A stretch of 64,000 bases of DNA from the NCBI GenBank assembly GCA_022496805.1, contig CM040091.1, forward strand, positions 20,450,336-20,514,335. Direction: 5' to 3'. The position numbers and the translations under genes are program-made. This document shows, piece after piece, positions 57,574 through 64,000 of this stretch. This DNA is from Pohlia nutans. Its lineage: Eukaryota; Streptophyta; Bryopsida; Bryales; Mniaceae. Each line of letters starts with the position of its first letter. The first letter of the stretch is position 1. Under the pieces are notes generated by a model. That model was given only the letters and a program-made list of their open reading frames with translations, was not told the DNA's origin and did not search any database.

Positions 57574-60256
57574 TGCTGCACTGTCTCACTATAATGTGGC
57601 TCTTAAATACAGCCTAGAACGCGGGGGATTTACAGAATGGTCCTCCCGACGGCGATGGCGTGGGGAACCGATGCTGCTGGTGTCTGTACTGCCGTGGTTG
57701 TCGCCAACGATAGACGCGGTAGTACACGTGGATGATGGATGGCATACATTCCATCCCCACCACTGTGCAGTATTCGTTCCACACGTCTGGGCTCACATCT
57801 AACGCGACACACAGCCGTTGTGTCTAACGTGTCTATGTTTTCCTCGACATCTGCAACAGCAGATAGTTGTTTGTCTCGACGTTTTCTCGAACGTCAATAA
57901 AGTTTGCTGGACGCACGTCATCCATGGCTACACGAGTGAGTGACTGTAAATACGCATGCTGTGCATGACGTGTCCAATACTGTTGGGATTGCTACATCAC
58001 CATGACGATGGATGTCAACACTTACAGCTTCACAACTGTTAGGGGGATTGTAGTTAACAGAGGTACTGGACTTGTCATGTATTCGCACATGAACTGCGTT
58101 CACTGGTATAATATAACAGTCGTCCTTCCCGGCTCTCAATGGTTTGCACCATACATGTGCATATAACATGTGCCATTTTTCTAGATAAGTCGATGCCCAG
58201 CTCATGACAGCAATGGCATGTCATCAGGCCGTAGTTGCACATGTTGTGTAGCCAGGACAAGGGACATCACAGGATTTAGTGACGCATCATTGTGCCCATG
58301 ACTGTGCAACAACATTGACGCCATGGATATGTGTCTGCCGACGCCCCTTCTGAAGAAATGTGGCCGGCAATTACCATACCAAATAATCATATTATCCAAG
58401 TATTGGGGACGCATGAAGTGGATACGACGGGCATAATTGTCTATATACTGGGACCGTGTTATAGACCCTACAACGTTATGCGGATATGAATTTTCTCTTT
58501 GTTCTGGAGGTCACTGTCATTGGAGTACTTCTTCTGTATGCGGAACGCGTAACGTCATGATAGGGTCCATGTATAAGATGTGCCGCCATATGTTGACTCA
58601 TCCAGAACAGTGAGCATTGGATATGTTGTAATATCTTGCGTGCACGGGACTGATGTGGCCCGTGACCTGGACAAGTGACTCGGCACTCGTGGACGCGGTG
58701 CCACTACGATTCCAGGAGGGCTGTAAGCCTAGCGCTCATACTGTCAGCACACACGACTGAGGCACTGCATGTCCCCAAACAAGGTGAGTAAGTTTATTTT
58801 GCTCGTGCTTCTGTGTTGACAGGCACTGCAGGCACAAGCATGTAAGTTACGTGCTTATGCCATATACCGGTCATGTCTTCCAAAGCGGGTTCTGAGCGGA
58901 CATTGTGGTCACCGTTATTCGCTGCTTCTACAGTATTTAGAGATCGTTGAAGGCACATAAGGCACTTGAGCCTGTACAGTGCGGGCATTCATCAACAATG
59001 TCTGCGAGGACAAATGCAATACATGGTCAGGCCGCGTCAGACGCTGAATCCGTGGGAGAGTGCAATTATGCATGTGAGCACTACCCCTTCGAGCAGTATG
59101 ATATTGAGGAAGCGGAGTATCTGCAGTGACTAGCATTTCGCCATCGCGATCAGTGCTATTTATATGACACCGGCCTTGTGTGGACAATGAACTTTATGCC
59201 GGAAACCGTGGACGACGTGTACAACAACAATGCGCACTGCATATCCTGGTTCTATGATTCGTGGTATCCCTTCGACAGTTGGGAAGAGAACTACGACAAC
59301 TATTTATGTGCACAAGTACTCTTAGCTATGGCTGAGGCCGACAGTGTAGGCTCGAGGTGAAGGCAGTGTGGACAGCTCAGATTCTGGGCAAGGAAGCCAG
59401 CCTATGAGGGCAGTCATACTGTATGACGATGCATGCGCTGCCTCATACTCCTCTTCTTAGTGTAGATGTCTATAGCAACGGCTTGGTGTTGCGTGTGAGA
59501 TGGCGTATCGTCCTGGTATTCATGTATGCTGTAGAATGCAGTCGTTCATCTGACGTTGTACATGACAGTTGTGTCTGCAAAATCATTGGGCAATGAGAAT
59601 ATAACGGCTGCAATATTTCTCTGCTTCGGACACTGTGTCAAGAACAACTATCCATTGTCCTTGTTCTGTGCACGTGCACAAGGTCACCCGTGAATTGTCG
59701 TAATTAATGGAAATTCCCTTAGCATCACATGGGCTTAATGCTATGGTATGAATGTATGCATCGCAGGGACAACATTCAGGGGCCGTGTCAGAGGGAAGCA
59801 CCACTTGGGAATGGATTCAGTTGGGATAGCATGAAGGCCATCCTCGAAATGTCAGCCCATATATGTGGTGCACTGTACACATCCGTGGACATTATAATCA
59901 CAAGTCCATAAACTCACAGTAAGTATTGATGAGGAAATGTCACATGACAAAGCGTTGTACGAAACACTACACATATTTTGAATTTCATGTGTGTCGTGTG
60001 GATGTCAGCAAATTCCGCACAACTGATGGCGCGCCATCTAGGAATATATATCGATTTCAGAAATGGAAATGTGTCCTATGAGAGCCAGTTTCACTGCGCC
60101 CTCACGGCACTTCAAGTCGGGCTGTTGGGCATGCATAAAGCAGTACTTCGCAAAGTCGTGTTGCCTCACAACGTGCCATGTTTGTGTGGCAGATAATCTA
60201 TGCGTGCGTGCTGCTGAGGCGTACAGCAGTAGAACTTGCACCGTACATCGACTGCC
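57574..60256. promoter_or_regulatory. Divergent intergenic region between tnpA-like gene and tnp2
   Basis: These 2.7 kb separate two genes read in opposite directions, so both promoters should lie here. I see no single convincing TATA box and no gene. Scattered ACGT motifs occur (for example TGACGTGTCC and GTAACGTCATGA). Confidence 0.45.
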
Positions 60257-63200
60257 ATGAATACTACTGTTCGTAGTAAGGGTGCCACGATTCGAGTGAC
60301 CACGGACGGACGAACATTGCGGCATATACCTGTCGGTGACCTCATCTTGCAAACCGAGCTACGCGTGGCAACAGAGCAAAATGTACAAGCATATCCGTGT
60401 CCATGCAAGGATTGTCACGGGGGCCGGCGGAAAAGAATCCATGTAATTCGACAGCACCATGCCTCGGTAGGCAGAGATCCATTTCTTTCTAAATCCATCA
60501 TCGGTGGTGATCCACCAGATGGATATCCCCCGCGCGGTGTATGGGTTGAGGATATTGCGTATGACAACGATGTCGTCGAAGGCGACTGTGCACAACTTGG
60601 CCATGATGGTCGTGACGATTTCATCGTCGGCGATGACGTTGCAGCCAATGTCCAAGGTGACGACATAGCCGTCATAGGAGCTGAAGACCCAGGGAATTCA
60701 GATACCCCTCTGGACGAGTATCATGACGTGCAAAGGCAGGTCCTCGAGGCCTTTAACAGAGGCGATGCCTTGCATACGGAGTCTGAAGCGGAAAGGAATG
60801 GGCCAGAGACCGAAGAGAATGGCAGTGACACACTGGACGGTTTGGAGGAGTTGTACCAGCAAGCAACGACACCATTGTATACCGGCTCGAAGACAAGCGT
60901 TGTGTCCGCCACAATCATAATCATGAACATGTGTGTAGTATTTCGGGTGAGCAACAAGTTCACAGATGAGCTCCTGCGCTATTTGTCAGAGGACTTGCTA
61001 CCGGAGGGCAACCAACTACCTGCGAGTCATTATGCTGCGCGTAAGACCATCCGCCGATTAGGCTTGAACTACCACAACATCCATGCTTGTCCAGATGGAT
61101 GTGTCCTTTACAAGGATGCCAATGCACAATTGGATAGATGTCCGCAGTGTTCCAAGTCACGGTGGATGGAAGGCACTCACAGTATCCCCGCGAAGGTCAT
61201 TCGACATTTTCCGTTGATACCACAAATGAAACGGATGTGGAGGTCTCCAGAGATTGCACGCATGTTGACGGGTCATACCAAACATGTGAGCAGTGACGGC
61301 ATAATGCGATCTGTCGTAGACAGCCCGGCATGGAAGCACATTGACACAGACGCGGCATTCGGCAATTTTGGAGTCGAGACACGGAACTTGCGGCTGGCAT
61401 TAGCATTGGACGGCGTCAATCCATTTAAATTGAGCAACACGAATTGGTCAACATGGCCGGTACTTATTTTGATCTATAATTTGGAGCCATGGTTTGTGAC
61501 CAAGAAATTCTTCATTTCATTGTGCATCCTCATCTCCGGGAAGCAGTCACCCACAGCCAAGAACATTGACGTCTTTGTGCGCCCCTTGTTGAAGGAGCTG
61601 CATGAACTCTGGGAAGGCGTCCCCGCTCTGGACTTATCACAGCCTGCAGGATCACAACGATTCAATCTCCGTGGACTGGTGATGTGGACAATCTCTGACT
61701 TTCCAGCATATGGCCTGATATCTGGGCTATGCTGTAAGGGTTACAAAGGATGTCCTTGTTGCGGGCCTCAAACAGAGTCACGTATGGCTAAGACAGGTGA
61801 AGTGCTACCTGATCGCACCACGAGGGGTTACAAGATAGTATTTGGCGGAATACGAAGGTACCTAGCTCGGCATCATCCATACCGCCGCAACAAAAGGTTC
61901 AATGGCAAGAGTGAGCATCGAGAGCAGCCCCCAGTAGTATCAGGCTTGGACGTAATCAGGTATGCTGCCATGAGACAATCTTTTTTTGATCTTGGCGGTA
62001 AAGAAGATTCAAAGTACGATCCTCTGCACTGGACGGGCGTAAAGCGACTCAGTGCCTTCTATGAACTTCCATACTGGCACGTACAGTGACTCCCAAACAC
62101 TGAATCTGTTGCTGCAGGTGAAGACTAAAGAAGGGACCCTCTGTTCCATTGCACAGGCCTTGGTAGACGCAACATCTGCATGTAACATGCGACAAGGCCA
62201 TGTCAGCGCAGACGTCCCCATACACATATTTGAGAATAGAGTGTAATGGACGATAACGTGCCGGACATGGACATCGTATGAGCTGAAATGACGTCCGTAG
62301 AGCGTGGGGTTTCGGTCAAAGAATGCCAGAGAGACGTACATGTCGTGTGGGGCAAGCATAGCATGCAGGAAGCACGTTTTCATTGTGTACATGGGGAGGG
62401 GCGGTTAGTCAGAAGACAAAGCGCTACAGCACTATGAATGTTTGGTGGAACACATCAAATGTGCCAGTCAACGCTCAGAACGTTGTGCATTGAAACTGTA
62501 CATAGGAAATCTGATAGCACGATGAATGTTAAATTCCGGGATGTACTGTGAGAGGTTAGCATAGACTGTCATTGCAGCACGAAAAGGAGGAGTCCGTCAT
62601 CTATACCCTGAACCACAGATCGTAAAGTAGAGAAGCCGTTCGGGTGATGGATGGAAGTGACTAATGAGCAAACCGTGTATCTTGACAGCATCTAAAGGTT
62701 CGACATGTGCTGGACGTCATGCACTGCGAGAAGAACTTGTGCGAGAACATACTGAAGACAATGTTTGGTATGAATGATAGCCCGGGCAGTCGTCAGGATG
62801 TGGAGGACTTACAAATTCGTCAAGAGCTATGGTTGCAGGCACCACGACGCCAAAATGAAGAATTTCATATGCCGCAGGCACCGTATATATTGAATGTTGA
62901 GGAGCGCAAGGAGTTTGTGCAAATTGTGTCGAATATCAAGACACCTACAAACTACGTCGGTTCAGTTCAGAAGCGCATGAAGGATGGAAAACTGTCGTAT
63001 ATGAAAACTCACGACTATCATATTCTGATGCAGCAGGTGATGCACGAACTGAAGGGGGTGCACGTTTTAATATGACAGACACAACTTTTATATGAAGTAC
63101 AAGGGACATGCAGTACTATGAAGGGCGTTGTGAAATAGATTGCTGGGATTACCAATTTCCTTTATGACAAGGAATTTATTAATACCAATATCTGACGTGC

Positions 63201-63908
63201 TTGTTGAACTGGAACGGTATGGTTATATGTGAACAGAGTGCAAATGCATGATAGAAAAAGGTAGCTGCTGTAGCATGTATGGTACGTGAACCCGTGGCAA
63301 TCGGTAACATATAACGTTTCTACAATTTCAAGAAATGTTGTCGTGTGTAGATACTGCCCGTCGCTGTGCGCAATTTATTGGAAGAGAATGTGCGGCTGGC
63401 AATCATCAAAATCAGTAGAGTGTTCCAGAAAATATGCGAAAAAGAGATTCGAGAAGCTGACAAGGACAGTATGATGCATAACGTGGTGATGGCGACATGT
63501 GTGCTGGAGAAAGAGTTTCCACCAACTTTTTTGAACGTCATGTCGCATCTGCCAGTGCATCTCGTTCAGCAGCTTTTCATATGCGGGCCTGTCCACTGCA
63601 GGTGGATGTATCCTATCGAGCGATACATGAAAACGCTAAAGGATTACGTGAGGACGTATGCACGTCCAGAAGGAAGCATAGCAGAAGGGTACAGTATGGA
63701 AGACACACTGGGATTTTGCACGGAGTACATGACACGATTCAAAGCAACAAGGCACCGTGTGTGGGACCCAATAGAAGAGCCTACAATGAATGACGAAGTC
63801 CTGAAGGCAAACGAAAGGATGAAGCGCAACCTGTCGGACGATGTGCGCAGCTATTTACACGCATTTGTTTTAGACAACGCGCCGACCTTGGAACCCTGGC
63901 GAGAATGA
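60257..63908 (+). CDS. CACTA tnp2 transposase (tnp2 and DUF4218 domains)
   Basis: Exons are 60257-62080, 62698-63036 and 63351-63908, phase 0 at both introns (donors GTACAG and GTGATG; acceptors TAAAG and TGTAG). The ATG at 60257 gives MNTTVRSKG. The zinc-binding start has CPCKDCHGG. The tnp2 core carries SKTSVVSATIIIMNM, RRLGLNYHNIHACPDGC, CPQCSKSRWMEG, KVIRHFPLIPQMKRM, LALALDGVNPF, WSTWPVLILIYNLEPW and WTISDFPAYGLISG. The second exon begins with RHVLDVMHCEKNLCENI. The third is DUF4218 (ICGPVHCRWMYPIERYMKTL, GFCTEYMTRF). The protein ends at LEPWRE. In CACTA 1 the equivalent position is a GTGAGT splice donor leading to a DUF4216 exon; here the bases read ATGAGT and the frame stops. No stop or shift interrupts the rest, so the core looks intact. 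Confidence 0.87.
62081..62697 (+). other. Intron 1 of tnp2
   Basis: Donor GTACAG after YELPYWH and acceptor TAAAG before VRHVLDVMH. Joining restores the continuous tnp2 reading known from related elements. No gene is supported inside it. Confidence 0.75.
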
Positions 63909-64000
63909 GTCCCTGTATGCACTAACCTTTGGAAGTTGTGTCTATATGCATGGCAGGAGCGCTGGACATGCACGTTTATATGCCGCCTGGAGGCCTCTGT

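Larger units (their letters stand above)
50342..64000. mobile_element. CACTA transposon 2, near-complete, running off the window
   Basis: The left end CACTAGAAGAAACCC is followed by an ACGT-rich subterminal array. Then come a tnpA-like gene on the minus strand and a tnp2 transposase on the plus strand. GC content is visibly higher than in flanking DNA. The right terminus, and possibly the DUF4216 exon, would lie beyond 64000. The left end is inferred from the motif and array; it cannot be confirmed without the right end and target duplication. Confidence 0.8.

Noticed and set aside
62009..62392. Minus-strand ORF over the end of tnp2 exon 1 and intron 1
   Set aside because: It overlaps the tnp2 exon in antisense and shows no recognisable domain.
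1..64000. CRISPR arrays, tRNA or rRNA genes
   Set aside because: No regularly spaced repeats and no cloverleaf or rRNA-like sequence were noticed; the repeats seen are tandem duplications and transposon ends.

Overview
The window is nuclear DNA of a land plant. It holds spliced genes of plant families: an LHT-type amino-acid transporter, NDR1/HIN1-like LEA_2 proteins, an RWP-RK transcription factor, and fragments of a light-harvesting protein and a plant-type LpxD. It is also dense in plant transposons (CACTA, Ty3, Helitron, MITEs). A fragment of an FTR1-type iron permease, a family I associate with algae and bryophytes rather than seed plants, hints at a non-seed plant such as a bryophyte or lycophyte. 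That taxonomic guess is inference and is weak. No rRNA, tRNA or CRISPR was seen.

Region by region. (1) 1-22,000 is a decayed tandem cluster. The last three exons of an LHT transporter (minus strand) are followed by repeated copies of a block carrying an LEA_2/NHL gene and a protein-kinase gene. One NHL copy (3803-4516) is intact. Three NHL copies and both kinase copies are broken, each in its own way, and small MITEs sit in and around them, several with clear target-site duplications. (2) 22,000-30,000 holds an unrecognised 140-codon ORF, a light-harvesting protein relic, more MITEs, and a six-exon RWP-RK (RKD-like) gene. The splice phases of that gene all agree, but its first exon carries one frameshift. 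(3) 30,856-33,681 holds two short Helitrons of one family in opposite orientation. They share both ends but carry different captured gene pieces: an LpxD fragment and an FTR1 fragment. (4) 35,852-48,261 is a nest. A dead CACTA element (minus) is cut by a Ty3 retrotransposon with a 5' LTR, gag-pol and a long extra domain after integrase, but no 3' LTR. The Ty3 leader itself contains a 289-bp MITE. (5) 48,700-50,340 has a SWIM zinc-finger ORF next to a CGGACG-rich tract. (6) 50,342 to the window end is a large, recent-looking CACTA element. It has a terminal CACTA motif, a dense ACGT subterminal array, a six-exon tnpA-like gene on the minus strand and a three-exon tnp2 transposase on the plus strand. 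The two genes are transcribed divergently. The far end lies beyond the window.

How the parts work together. The left third records repeated duplication followed by MITE insertion and gene decay. The right half is almost wholly transposon. The two CACTA elements, compared with each other, define exon boundaries and expose the breaks in the older one. The two Helitrons, compared with each other, define the element ends and the captured cargo. Exon limits given here come from reading splice motifs and checking phase by hand, not from transcripts.
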